From NCBI GenBank assembly GCA_016707585.1, contig JADJHL010000002.1:310001-374000 (forward strand): a DNA stretch of 64,000 bases. The letters run 5' to 3'. How positions within the stretch are numbered: position 1 is the first letter of the stretch; each line of letters begins with the position of its first letter. Under the pieces are notes generated by a model that worked only from the letters and a program-made list of their open reading frames with translations, was not told where the DNA came from and did no database searches. This DNA is from Ignavibacteriales bacterium (GTDB lineage: Bacteria; Bacteroidota; Ignavibacteria; Ignavibacteriales; Ignavibacteriaceae). Made by a program: the position numbers and the translations under genes. This document shows, one piece after another, positions 15,803 to 24,737 of the stretch.

Positions 15803-17488
15803 TTACCCCAACAACTCCTTAACCTTACTCATCAATTCACTCAACTCAACATCAAAACGTTCGCCGGTTTTTCTTACTTTAACTTCACATTTGTTTTCTT
15901 TTAGTTTCTTTTCGCCTATTACAACCTGGATTGGCATTCCAAGTAAATCTGCATCGTTAAATTTAAATCCTGCTGTTACATCTCTGTCATCAAACAGAAC
16001 TTCAATTCCTTGTTTGTTTAAATCATTATAAATTTTCTCACATGCATCAACAATTTCCTGCTTCTTCAAATTCAATCCAAGTAAGTGAACTTGAAATGGT
16101 GCGAGTAGTTTATTCCAAACAATTCCATTTGCATCGTGATTTTGCTCAATGTAGCAAGCCATAACGCGCTCAACACCAATTCCGTAACTTCCCATAATTA
16201 TTGGGTGCTCTTCGCCTTTTTCATCTGTAAATAATGCTTTCATAGAATCAGAATATTTTGTACCAAGTTTAAAAATATGTCCAAGTTCTATCGAGGGAAA
16301 AACTTCAAGATGTTTTTCACATCTTGGGCAACCTTCACCCGATTTTACTGTTCTAAAATCTGCATATTCTATTGCTGGAACATCACGTTTAAAATCTATT
16401 CCGCCAATGTGATAATCATTTTTATTTGCACCGCTAAACATATTGTTTGCATCTTTCAAACGATTATCTGCAATTATTCTTCCACTGAATCCAACAGGAC
16501 CAATTGAACCTGCATCTGCACCTGAAATATCTTTTAATTCTTCTGGATGAGCAGGACGAACATTTCCGCCAAGAACTTTTTCCAACTTGGTTTCATTTAC
16601 TTCATCATTACCAAGCATTAAGATTAGAATTGGTTTCTCGTTATGAACGTAAATTCTTGATTTTGCACATTGTGTTTCTTCAATTTTTAAGAATTTACAA
16701 AGCTCATCAATCGAATGAACATTTGGTGTTGATATTTCATAAATAGATTTGCTCTCGATATCTCTTTCAACAGAATCAATTCTCGATGTAGCAACTTCAA
16801 CGTTTGCTGCATAACCGCAAGACTCACAATAAGCAACTGTATCTTCTCCCGCAGCAGATTTAACCATAAACTCTTCAGAACCTGTTCCACCCATCGCTCC
16901 GCTGGATGCGCCAACAACAAAATATTTTAATCCGCATCGATCAAATATTTTTCTATATGCGCTATCGTGAAGTTCATAAGATTTGTCCAATCCTTCCCAG
17001 CTTATATCAAAGCTGTAAGCATCTTTCATTAAAAATTGTCTGCCGCGTATAACGCCGCTTCTTGGTCGCGATTCATTTCTGAATTTAGTTTGTATCTGAT
17101 ACCAAATTTGCGGCATATCTTTATAAGATTTAACAACATTGCGGGCATGATAGGTCATAATTTCTTCGTGAGTTGGGGCTAAAACATACTCGCGATTTTT
17201 TAAATGGAACATTGTATCGCCAAACGCTTCAACTCTTCCAGTTTCTTCCCAAATTTCTTTTGGATTAAGCGCAGGCAAGTGAAATTCCTGTCCGCCAATT
17301 GCGTCCATTTCTTCACGGATTATTTCACTGACTTTTCTCATAACTCTGTAGCCAAGTGGAAGGAAAGAATAAATTCCTGCTGAAAGCATTCTAACCATTC
17401 CGGTTCTTAACATTAAAATATGGCTGATAACAACAGCATCGTTTGGAACTTCTTTAAGTGTTGGAACAAAATATTTACTTAATCTCAT
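15803..17488 (-). CDS. proS: Proline--tRNA ligase ProS (bacterial type)
   Basis: This 561-residue class II synthetase attaches proline to tRNA-Pro. It begins MRLSKYFVPTLKEVPNDA, and class II motif 2 is visible as IQTKFRNESRPRSGVIRGRQFLMKD. Motif 3 is SYGIGVERVMACYIEQ, and the C-terminal anticodon-binding domain includes FDDRDVTAGFKFNDADLLG. An inserted YbaK-like editing domain lies between motifs 2 and 3 (about residues 230-380). The order and length match the prokaryote-type ProRS with editing insert. Confidence 0.96.
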   Translation of the reverse strand: MRLSKYFVPTLKEVPNDAVVISHILMLRTGMVRMLSAGIYSFLPLGYRVMRKVSEIIREEMDAIGGQEFHLPALNPKEIWEETGRVEAFGDTMFHLKNREYVLAPTHEEIMTYHARNVVKSYKDMPQIWYQIQTKFRNESRPRSGVIRGRQFLMKDAYSFDISWEGLDKSYELHDSAYRKIFDRCGLKYFVVGASSGAMGGTGSEEFMVKSAAGEDTVAYCESCGYAANVEVATSRIDSVERDIESKSIYEISTPNVHSIDELCKFLKIEETQCAKSRIYVHNEKPILILMLGNDEVNETKLEKVLGGNVRPAHPEELKDISGADAGSIGPVGFSGRIIADNRLKDANNMFSGANKNDYHIGGIDFKRDVPAIEYADFRTVKSGEGCPRCEKHLEVFPSIELGHIFKLGTKYSDSMKALFTDEKGEEHPIIMGSYGIGVERVMACYIEQNHDANGIVWNKLLAPFQVHLLGLNLKKQEIVDACEKIYNDLNKQGIEVLFDDRDVTAGFKFNDADLLGMPIQVVIGEKKLKENKCEVKVRKTGERFDVELSELMSKVKELLG

Positions 17489-17555
17489 ATAACTTTTCTA
17501 ATTATTTTTTGTTTGATGTGATATTTTAAGGCTAAAAATAATGATTTGAAGAGGC

Positions 17556-17571
17556 TTATCAAAGTTGATAA
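17556..17571. promoter_or_regulatory. Short palindrome between proS and the antiporter gene
   Basis: TTATCAAAGTTGATAA has perfect 7-bp arms around AG, in the 180-bp divergent region between proS and the NhaD-like gene. It could be an operator or a hairpin in a leader; nothing decides between these. Confidence 0.25.
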
Positions 17572-17679
17572 CCTTTAGTATTATTGGGCTAAAGAAATAT
17601 TAACTAAAAATAAATTGGAGCATTTTAATTAAGTTTACATGCATAATTTTTATGAAACAGTAAAAGATTGAAAGAGTTT

Positions 17680-18978
17680 ATGGAACATACTGTAACTGAA
17701 ATATCTATTTTAAGTTTAATACCTTTTGTATTAATGCTTTTATCAATTGCAATTTTTCCGTTGTTCTGGAATCACTTTTGGGAAAAGAATAGAAACAAAC
17801 TTTACGTTGCAATAATCTTAAGCATTCCAGTTATAATTTATCTTTTTGTAAATGGATTTTCACATCAACTCATCCATACAATGGTTTTTGATTATGTGCC
17901 ATTTTTAATTTTACTTGGGGCTTTATTTACAATTACTGGTGGAATCTTTTTAACCGGAGATATTGAAGCTAAACCTTCTATCAATACTTTGTTTCTTGCA
18001 ATTGGTGCTGTGCTAGCATCGATAATGGGAACAACAGGTGCGGCAATGCTTTTAATCCGCCCAATCATCCAAACAAATAAAGAAAGAACATTTAAAGTTC
18101 ATACAATTTTATTTTTTATTGGAATTGTAGCAAACTGCGGCGGCTTATTAACTCCGCTTGGCGATCCACCATTATTTATGATGTACTTACGCGGTGCACC
18201 GTTTACATGGTTTTTTAATCTTGCACCTGAATGGTTTGTTACAAATGCTCTTTTATTAATCATCTATTATTTTGTTGATGTTTACTATCACAAAAAAGAA
18301 CCAGCATCGGCGATTTTTAGAGATGAAACAAATATTCGTCCAATAAAAATTCAGGGCAAAAGAAATTTTATTTTTCTTGTTGGAGTTGTTTTAGCAGTAG
18401 CTTTTGTTAATGAACAGTACTTTTCATTTATAAATATCAATCCATATTTTAAGTTTGTACGAGAAGCAGCTATATTTTTAATGGCTTATTTATCAATGCA
18501 GTTTACACCAAAACTATTAAGAACGTCAAACAATTTTACTTGGGGACCCATCGAAGAAGTTGCTTATTTATTTTTAGGAATATTTGTTACGATGGTTCCC
18601 GCTTTACTCTATCTTGAAGTAAACGCAAAAAATCTTGGAGTTCAATCAGTAAATCAATTTTATTATTACACGGGATTGCTAAGCAGTTTTCTTGATAACA
18701 CTCCAACAGCAGTAACATTTCACTCGCTTGCATTAGGCCTGGGAATAAACACAGGTAATTTGGTTGCTGGAATTCCTGAAGTTCTACTGAAAGCGATTTC
18801 AACCGGAGCAGTATTTTTTGGTGCGATGACATACATTGGTAACGGTCCAAATTTTATGGTAAAAGCGGTTGCAGAAGAAAACAATATTAAAATGCCTCAC
18901 TTTTTCGCTTATATGTTTAAGTTCTCTTTAATTGTTCTGTTGCCTATTTTTATACTAATACAATTATTATTTATTTAA
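17680..18978 (+). CDS. NhaD-type sodium:proton antiporter
   Basis: This inner-membrane protein of about 432 residues has around a dozen hydrophobic helices. Ion transporter superfamily motifs GTTGAAMLLIRPII and NCGGLLTPLGDPPLF are typical of NhaD-like antiporters, which exchange cytoplasmic Na+ for H+. The C-terminal half has the matching second repeat with SSFLDNTPTAVTFHSLA and GAMTYIGNGPNFMVKAV. I start it at the ATG at 17680 with GAAAGAG just upstream; a TTG at 17668 is the alternative. It is followed 9 bp later by ppa. Confidence 0.88.
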   Translation: MEHTVTEISILSLIPFVLMLLSIAIFPLFWNHFWEKNRNKLYVAIILSIPVIIYLFVNGFSHQLIHTMVFDYVPFLILLGALFTITGGIFLTGDIEAKPSINTLFLAIGAVLASIMGTTGAAMLLIRPIIQTNKERTFKVHTILFFIGIVANCGGLLTPLGDPPLFMMYLRGAPFTWFFNLAPEWFVTNALLLIIYYFVDVYYHKKEPASAIFRDETNIRPIKIQGKRNFIFLVGVVLAVAFVNEQYFSFININPYFKFVREAAIFLMAYLSMQFTPKLLRTSNNFTWGPIEEVAYLFLGIFVTMVPALLYLEVNAKNLGVQSVNQFYYYTGLLSSFLDNTPTAVTFHSLALGLGINTGNLVAGIPEVLLKAISTGAVFFGAMTYIGNGPNFMVKAVAEENNIKMPHFFAYMFKFSLIVLLPIFILIQLLFI

Positions 18979-18987
18979 ACAGGAATT

Positions 18988-19539
18988 ATGAATACAAAAT
19001 ATATTTCTCCATGGCATTACGTAAGTCCGGGAAAAGACATTCCCAAAATTGTAAATGGAATTATTGAAATTCCTAAAGGTTCTAAAGGTAAATACGAACT
19101 CGATAAAGAAAGTGGTTTACTAAGATTAGATCGCGTACTTTATTCATCAGTTCATTACCCGGCTAATTATGGATTTATACCTCAAACTTATTGTGATGAT
19201 AAAGATCCGTTAGATATTCTTGTTATATGTTCAATCGATGTTGCGCCGCTTAGTTTAATTGAATCGAAAGTTATCGGTGTTATGCATATGATTGATGATG
19301 ATGAACAGGATGATAAAATAGTTGCTGTTGCAAAGAATGATATGGCTGTGAATTATATTAATGACATGTCCGAACTTCCGCCGCACACAGTAGTTGAGCT
19401 AAGAAGATTTTTTGAGGACTATAAAAAACTTGAGCACAAACAAGTTATTGTTGAGCAGTTCCTTGGTAGAGAAGAAGCTTATAAGATAGTAGCTGAAGCA
19501 ACTGCACTTTATGATAAGATGAAAGATAGTTTGATCTGA
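18988..19539 (+). CDS. ppa: Inorganic pyrophosphatase, family I
   Basis: This 183-residue soluble enzyme hydrolyses pyrophosphate to phosphate. The family I signature with metal-binding aspartates is DDKDPLDILVI. Substrate-site residues lie in KGSKGKYELDKESG and RVLYSSVHYPANYGFIP. It overlaps the lspA start by one base (TGATG), so the two are translationally coupled. Confidence 0.95.
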   Translation: MNTKYISPWHYVSPGKDIPKIVNGIIEIPKGSKGKYELDKESGLLRLDRVLYSSVHYPANYGFIPQTYCDDKDPLDILVICSIDVAPLSLIESKVIGVMHMIDDDEQDDKIVAVAKNDMAVNYINDMSELPPHTVVELRRFFEDYKKLEHKQVIVEQFLGREEAYKIVAEATALYDKMKDSLI

Positions 19540-20066
19540 TGGTAATTTTATTTAGAAAATATTTTTTTAGATTTTTAATTATTAGCATTTCCATTCTGTT
19601 TCTGGTTGGATGTGACCAGACAACAAAAAAGGTTGCACAATCGGAATTAAAAAATAAAGATAAAACTGAAATCGCCGGAATAATTAATCTTCAATACATT
19701 GAAAACGATGGCGGCATGCTGAGTCTTGGAAATAAACTACCACAAGAAATAAAGTTTATCGTATTTATTCTCCTAGTCTCTGTCTTTCTAATAATACTTT
19801 TTTTCTACATTCTAAAAAACCAAAGAGAAATGTTTTTGAAACAATCGGCATTAGTTTTAATACTAAGTGGTGGTTTAGGAAATTTAGTTGATCGTGTTTT
19901 TAATAATGGAAATGTTATTGATTTTATTAGAATAAGATTACCATTAATTGAAAGTGGAATTTTTAATATCGCAGATTTTTATGTTACGCTTGGATTTGTA
20001 ATGATATTATTAAGTATGATTTTAAAGCCAAAAACCTTGATTCCAGAAAAAACAGATTCTATTTAA
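19539..20066 (+). CDS. lspA: Lipoprotein signal peptidase LspA
   Basis: This 175-residue integral membrane aspartyl protease removes signal peptides from prolipoproteins. It has about four hydrophobic helices, the family's DQTTKKVA near the N-terminus, and the catalytic aspartates in GNLVDRVFNNGNVIDF and FNIADFYVTLG. It is the last gene of the antiporter-ppa-lspA run, and its last 8 bases overlap the end of the convergent U32 peptidase gene. Confidence 0.93.
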   Translation: MVILFRKYFFRFLIISISILFLVGCDQTTKKVAQSELKNKDKTEIAGIINLQYIENDGGMLSLGNKLPQEIKFIVFILLVSVFLIILFFYILKNQREMFLKQSALVLILSGGLGNLVDRVFNNGNVIDFIRIRLPLIESGIFNIADFYVTLGFVMILLSMILKPKTLIPEKTDSI

Positions 20067-21276
20067 CATTTTCTATCAAATAAACTTTGTCATTTCTCCG
20101 CACAAGGGTAGGCATCTTTAAAGTTATTTCATCACCACGTTTTGCAGATACATTTTCTTTATCATTAACACTCATTTTTTCAAGATTGATATCTAAAACT
20201 CCTGTTGTTTCACCCATAATTAAAATGTTATCGCCAATCTTTACCTCACCAGATTCCATTAATATATGCGCAACTTCGATATCTTTATAATAATTAAGAA
20301 CTTTTGCCACATAAACTTTACGAGTTGTTGCTTTACTTCCTTCAACTCCAGCATAAGCATTAGAGCTTGGAACATCAAAATAAAATCCTGATGAGAAACC
20401 GCGGTTATAAACTTTGTCAAGTTCAGTTAACAATTCTTTTTTCTTTTCTTTAGTAAGATTGTTTTCATAGTATAAATCAATAGCTTGCCTATAAACCGAA
20501 ACAGCTTTCGCAACATACTCCGGCGCACGTTTTCTGCCTTCGATTTTAAAAGAATCAATTCCAGCTTCAATCAGTTGATCTATAAATTCAATCGTGCATA
20601 AATCTTGTGGGGACATAATATAGTCTTCACCCATCACAAGTGATTTGCCAATTGCAGGATCATAAACTTCAAACTCGCGTCTGCATGGTTGTACACATTC
20701 ACCACGATTAGCACTTTTACCAAACAAATGATGACTCATAAAACATCTGCCACTAACTGCAATACACATTGCACCATGAACAAATGCTTCAATTTCCAAA
20801 TCGGTTTTAGCACGAATCTTTTTAATTTCTTCTAAAGAACATTCACGAGCCATAACAATTCTTACAGCACCCATTCTTTTATAAACATCAGCAGCAAGTG
20901 AATTTGAAATAGAACTTTGAGTAGAAATACAAAATGGGAATTCATGCTTATGACATAAATCAGCAACTGCAAGATCAGAACAGATTATTCTATCAACTCC
21001 ATTTTGTTTTGCTGCAATAATTATTTCTTCAAGTTCATCAAGCTCTTCTTCAAAAACAATTGTGTTAAGTACAAGGTAAGTTAAAACTTTGTGTTCTTTA
21101 CAGAATGAAATTATGTCAGGTAGTTGATCAACGGTAAAGTTAGCGGCTTTTGCGCGCATGTTGAGTTTGTCTAATCCAAAATATACAGCATCAGCACCAT
21201 TACTTACAGCAGCACGTAGCATTGTCCAATCCCCTGCTGGAGCCATCAGTTCTGGTTTGTTGTAGTTGGTTTTCAT
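20059..21276 (-). CDS. Peptidase U32 family protein (YegQ/TrhP-like)
   Basis: This protein of about 405 residues carries the U32 signature: FVHGAMCIAVSGRCFMSH then GKSANRGECVQPCRREFE, with conserved cysteines. The N-terminal barrel begins KPELMAPAGDWTMLRAAVSNGADAVYFG. Some U32 proteins (TrhP/YegQ) act in tRNA 5-hydroxyuridine formation rather than as proteases, and the conserved Cys set fits that group. I start at 21276 (MKTNYNK). The region before it holds the 72-bp repeat and the pepT end. The true substrate is unknown. Confidence 0.85.
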   Translation of the reverse strand: MKTNYNKPELMAPAGDWTMLRAAVSNGADAVYFGLDKLNMRAKAANFTVDQLPDIISFCKEHKVLTYLVLNTIVFEEELDELEEIIIAAKQNGVDRIICSDLAVADLCHKHEFPFCISTQSSISNSLAADVYKRMGAVRIVMARECSLEEIKKIRAKTDLEIEAFVHGAMCIAVSGRCFMSHHLFGKSANRGECVQPCRREFEVYDPAIGKSLVMGEDYIMSPQDLCTIEFIDQLIEAGIDSFKIEGRKRAPEYVAKAVSVYRQAIDLYYENNLTKEKKKELLTELDKVYNRGFSSGFYFDVPSSNAYAGVEGSKATTRKVYVAKVLNYYKDIEVAHILMESGEVKIGDNILIMGETTGVLDINLEKMSVNDKENVSAKRGDEITLKMPTLVRRNDKVYLIENVK

Positions 21277-21283
21277 AATAGGG

Positions 21284-21355
21284 AATAGCACGCAGATGAC
21301 ACAGATTAAACTGATCAGCGCAGATCTGCAAAATCCGCGTCACCCGTGCGCTATT
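21284..21355. repeat. 72-bp intergenic repeat, copy 2
   Basis: It begins AATAGCACGCAGATGAC and ends GTGCGCTATT, with CTGATCAGCGCAGATCTG in the middle. It has the same length as copy 1 at 226-297 and diverged internal sequence. It lies between pepT and the U32 gene. Confidence 0.8.
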
Positions 21356-21358
21356 GTG

Positions 21359-22606
21359 TTAAGCCTTTTCTTCCCAAACTTTTGCAACTTCAACAATTGT
21401 TTTAACTGCCATTTCCATATCCTGAATTGCAACCCATTCGAGTTGTGAATGGAAGCTATGCTCGCCGGCAAAAATATTTGGAGTTGGAAGTCCCATAAAA
21501 GATAAACGCGATCCATCCGTGCCACCACGAATTGGATGCATAATTGGTTTTATTCCTAATCGTTCCATTGCTTCAATCGCATAATCGTTTACGTGCGGAT
21601 GTTTATCTAATATTTCTTTCATATTTCTGTATTGCTCAATTACCTGGAATTCCATTCTTGCACCAGGAAATTTTGCTACTGTTTCTTCAGCAAGTTTTTT
21701 CAAGAATTCTTCATAATCTTTAAGCTTACTTGTAACAAAATCACGAATGATAAATTTTAATGTTGTAAGCTCTTCGTTACCATTAAATGATCCACAATGA
21801 ACGTAGCCTTCGCGTCCATCCGTGGTTTCTGGTGATAATCCATCTTTGGGTAAACTATCAATAAATAATGATGCGATTTTTATAGAGTTAATCATAATAT
21901 TTTTTGCATAACCGGGATGAATATTTTTTCCAAAAAACTTTATAACAACAGCATCTGCAGAAAAAGTTTCTGTTTCAAGTTCACCTCTACTTGAGCCGTC
22001 AATAGTATAAGCATATTTTGCACCAAGTTTTTTTAAGTCGATTTTCTCTGTTCCTCTTCCAACTTCTTCATCAGGAGTAAAACAAATTTTTATATCACCG
22101 TGTTTTACTTCTGGATGAGTTAACAAATAATTAACTGCATCTACTATTTCTGAGACACCTGCCTTATTATCAGCGCCAAGTAATGTTGATCCATCAGTTG
22201 TTATAATATCAAATCCAATCATATCTTTTAAATCCGGGTTGTCATCAACTGAAATTACCCAACCGCCATTCTCTAATTTGATATCTCCGCCCTGATAATT
22301 TTTTCTTATTACAGGGTTTACATTTAATCCAGTTACAGCAGGTGAAGTATCAACGTGAGCAATAAAAGCAATCGGATCAACTTTTTTATTTGTGTTTGAA
22401 GGTAATGTTGCCATAACGTAACCCCATTCATCCATACGTGCATCTTTTAATCCAAGTGTTTTTAGTTCTTCGGCAAGATCTTTAGAAAGAATTTTTTGTT
22501 TTTCAGAACTCGGAAATGAAGTTGACTCTTCATCAGATTGTGTATCGTATTTAACATACTTTAAGAATCTGTCAACGCAAGTAAATTTATAATTCGCATC
22601 AAACAT
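21359..22606 (-). CDS. pepT: Peptidase T (tripeptide aminopeptidase)
   Basis: This 415-residue M20 metallopeptidase removes N-terminal residues from tripeptides in the cytoplasm. Zinc-site motifs are FIAHVDTSPAV, LLGADNKAGVSEI (bridging Asp), FTPDEEVGRGTEK (catalytic Glu) and the C-terminal HSFHSQLEW. The PepT substrate loop GGTDGSRLSFMGLPTPN is intact. It lies 34 bp after gmd on the same strand, so it may be read through from the sugar gene run. Confidence 0.95.
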   Translation of the reverse strand: MFDANYKFTCVDRFLKYVKYDTQSDEESTSFPSSEKQKILSKDLAEELKTLGLKDARMDEWGYVMATLPSNTNKKVDPIAFIAHVDTSPAVTGLNVNPVIRKNYQGGDIKLENGGWVISVDDNPDLKDMIGFDIITTDGSTLLGADNKAGVSEIVDAVNYLLTHPEVKHGDIKICFTPDEEVGRGTEKIDLKKLGAKYAYTIDGSSRGELETETFSADAVVIKFFGKNIHPGYAKNIMINSIKIASLFIDSLPKDGLSPETTDGREGYVHCGSFNGNEELTTLKFIIRDFVTSKLKDYEEFLKKLAEETVAKFPGARMEFQVIEQYRNMKEILDKHPHVNDYAIEAMERLGIKPIMHPIRGGTDGSRLSFMGLPTPNIFAGEHSFHSQLEWVAIQDMEMAVKTIVEVAKVWEEKA

Positions 22607-22640
22607 ATAAACCTCTATTGATTAATTATTTAAAAATCTT

Positions 22641-23768
22641 TTAATAACCTCTTCTTAAAACTTTATCCATATCAGATTTTATCATTATCTGAACAAGATC
22701 ATCAAACTTTGTTTTTGCTTTCCAACCTAATAGTTTTTTTGCTTTTGTTGGATCACCTATCAATAACTCTACTTCTGTTGGGCGATAGTAATTTGGATTT
22801 ACAGTTACCACTGTGTTTCCCTTCTTAAGATTTGATGTGAAATCAAACTTGTAAAGCTTAGAGTTTTTGTTGTAATCAATTAATGATTTTGCTTTTTCAA
22901 AATCAATCTTGTTGATAACTCCTTTTTCATTTACACCTTTACCCTTCCAATCTAACTCAACACCAAGATGTTTGAATGATAATTCAACAAACTCTTTAAC
23001 TGTGTTTGTTTGTCCTGTTGCAAGAACAAAATCTTCTGCTTTCTTATGCTGTAGGATTCTCCACATTCCTTCACAGTATTCCGGGGCAAATCCCCAATCT
23101 CGTTTTGCATCAAGATTTCCCAGAGATAGATTTGACTGCAATCCTGCTGCTATTCTGCTTGCTGCTCTGGTAATTTTTCTTGTTACAAATGTTTCACCTC
23201 TTCTTGGTGATTCGTGGTTAAATAAAATCCCGTTACAGGCGAATAAATCATAGGCTTCGCGGTAGTTTACTATTATCCAGTAACCATAAAGTTTTGCTAC
23301 ACCATAAGGCGAGCGTGGATAGAATGGTGTTTTTTCACTTTGCGGAACTTCTTGCACTTTTCCAAATAGTTCTGATGTAGAAGCCTGATAGAATTTTACT
23401 TTTCTTAATCCTACTTCACGAATTGCATCCAAAAATCTTAACGTTCCAAGAGCATCAACTTGTGCGGTATAATCCGGAACTTCAAATGAGACTTTTACGT
23501 GGCTTTGTGCCGCAAGATTATATATTTCATCAGGTTGTATTTTTTCAAGTAGCCTGTTTAAGTTGCTTGTATCAACAAGATCACCATAATGGAGGAACAT
23601 TTTTTTATCGAGTATCTCTTTGTTACCGTAAAGATGATCGATTCTGCCTGTGTTAAAAGAACTGCTTCTTCTAATTATCCCGTGTACTTCGTATCCTTTT
23701 TCAAGAAGTATTTCAGTTAAGTAACTTCCGTCCTGTCCGGTTATGCCGGTTATTAATGCTTTTTTCAT
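22641..23768 (-). CDS. gmd: GDP-mannose 4,6-dehydratase
   Basis: This 375-residue extended SDR enzyme converts GDP-mannose to GDP-4-keto-6-deoxymannose. The NADP-binding motif is GITGQDGSYLTEIL, the YNLAAQSHVKVSFE motif follows, and the catalytic Tyr-x3-Lys is in SPYGVAKLYGYW. Family loops RRSSSFNTGRIDHLY and NHESPRRGETFVTRKI are present. It is next to fcl (6 bp), which uses its product, so together they make GDP-L-fucose. Confidence 0.96.
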   Translation of the reverse strand: MKKALITGITGQDGSYLTEILLEKGYEVHGIIRRSSSFNTGRIDHLYGNKEILDKKMFLHYGDLVDTSNLNRLLEKIQPDEIYNLAAQSHVKVSFEVPDYTAQVDALGTLRFLDAIREVGLRKVKFYQASTSELFGKVQEVPQSEKTPFYPRSPYGVAKLYGYWIIVNYREAYDLFACNGILFNHESPRRGETFVTRKITRAASRIAAGLQSNLSLGNLDAKRDWGFAPEYCEGMWRILQHKKAEDFVLATGQTNTVKEFVELSFKHLGVELDWKGKGVNEKGVINKIDFEKAKSLIDYNKNSKLYKFDFTSNLKKGNTVVTVNPNYYRPTEVELLIGDPTKAKKLLGWKAKTKFDDLVQIMIKSDMDKVLRRGY

Positions 23769-23774
23769 AATTGC

Positions 23775-24731
23775 CTAAGTATATTTTTCTTTAAAGAAAT
23801 TATATGTTTTTACAATTCCATCTTTTAATTCAGTTTTATACTCCCAACCAAGTGAGTTTAATCTTGTAACATCCATAAGTTTTCTTGGTGTGCCATCAGG
23901 TTTAGATAAATCATATTCAATCTTACCATTAAACCCAACGATTTCAGAAATCAATTTTGCTAAATCTGCAATTGTAATATCTTTTCCTGATCCAACATTT
24001 AAATGCGTTATCCCATTTTCATATAAATCTTTTGCATCAATACTTTCCATCATAAAAACAATTGCGTTTGCAAGATCTTCAACGTACATAAATTCACGTA
24101 AAGGTTTTCCTGTTCCCCAAATGGTAACCAAATCTTTTTCATTAATTTTAGCTTCATGGAATTTTCTAATCAATGCCGGAAGTACATGTGAGGTTTCCAA
24201 ATTAAAATTATCATTTGGTCCATAAAGATTTGTTGGCATTGCAGAGATATAATTACATCCGTACTGGCGATAATAACTTTCACAAAGTTTTATTCCTGTT
24301 ATTTTAGCAATTGCATAAGGTTCGTTTGTAAATTCAAGTGTATCAGTTAAAAGATATTCTTCTTTTAAAGGTTGTGGTGCGAGTTTTGGATAAATGCAGG
24401 AGCTTCCAAGAAAAACAACTTTTTCTACTTTATTTAAATATGAAGCGTGAATCAGATTGACTTCGATCATTAAATTATCATATAAAAACTCTGCGCGGTA
24501 AGTATTGTTAGCAAGTATTCCGCCAACTTTTGCGGCTGCAATAATTACAAGTTCAGGTTTAGTTTTTTCAAAGAAATTTTGTACTGTAGATTGGTTACGT
24601 AAATCAAGCTCAGATAAATCTTTAGTTATGATGTTATTATAACCACGAGTTTTTAGTTCTCTTAAAATTGCCGAACCAACCATTCCTGTATGGCCAGCCA
24701 GATATATTTTTTTGTTTTTCAAATCGCTCAT
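23775..24731 (-). CDS. fcl: GDP-L-fucose synthase
   Basis: This 318-residue SDR epimerase-reductase turns GDP-4-keto-6-deoxymannose into GDP-L-fucose. It has LAGHTGMVGSAILREL (NADP site), FLGSSCIYPKLAPQPLKE (serine loop) and YAIAKITGIKLCESY (Tyr-x3-Lys). It lies 6 bp upstream of gmd in the operon order and 6 bp after the wzi-like gene. Confidence 0.96.
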   Translation of the reverse strand: MSDLKNKKIYLAGHTGMVGSAILRELKTRGYNNIITKDLSELDLRNQSTVQNFFEKTKPELVIIAAAKVGGILANNTYRAEFLYDNLMIEVNLIHASYLNKVEKVVFLGSSCIYPKLAPQPLKEEYLLTDTLEFTNEPYAIAKITGIKLCESYYRQYGCNYISAMPTNLYGPNDNFNLETSHVLPALIRKFHEAKINEKDLVTIWGTGKPLREFMYVEDLANAIVFMMESIDAKDLYENGITHLNVGSGKDITIADLAKLISEIVGFNGKIEYDLSKPDGTPRKLMDVTRLNSLGWEYKTELKDGIVKTYNFFKEKYT

Positions 24732-24737
24732 TAAAAA

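Noticed and set aside
20059..20066. Convergent overlap of lspA and the U32 gene as a regulatory feature
   Set aside because: An 8-bp overlap of stops is common in compact genomes and needs no special explanation.
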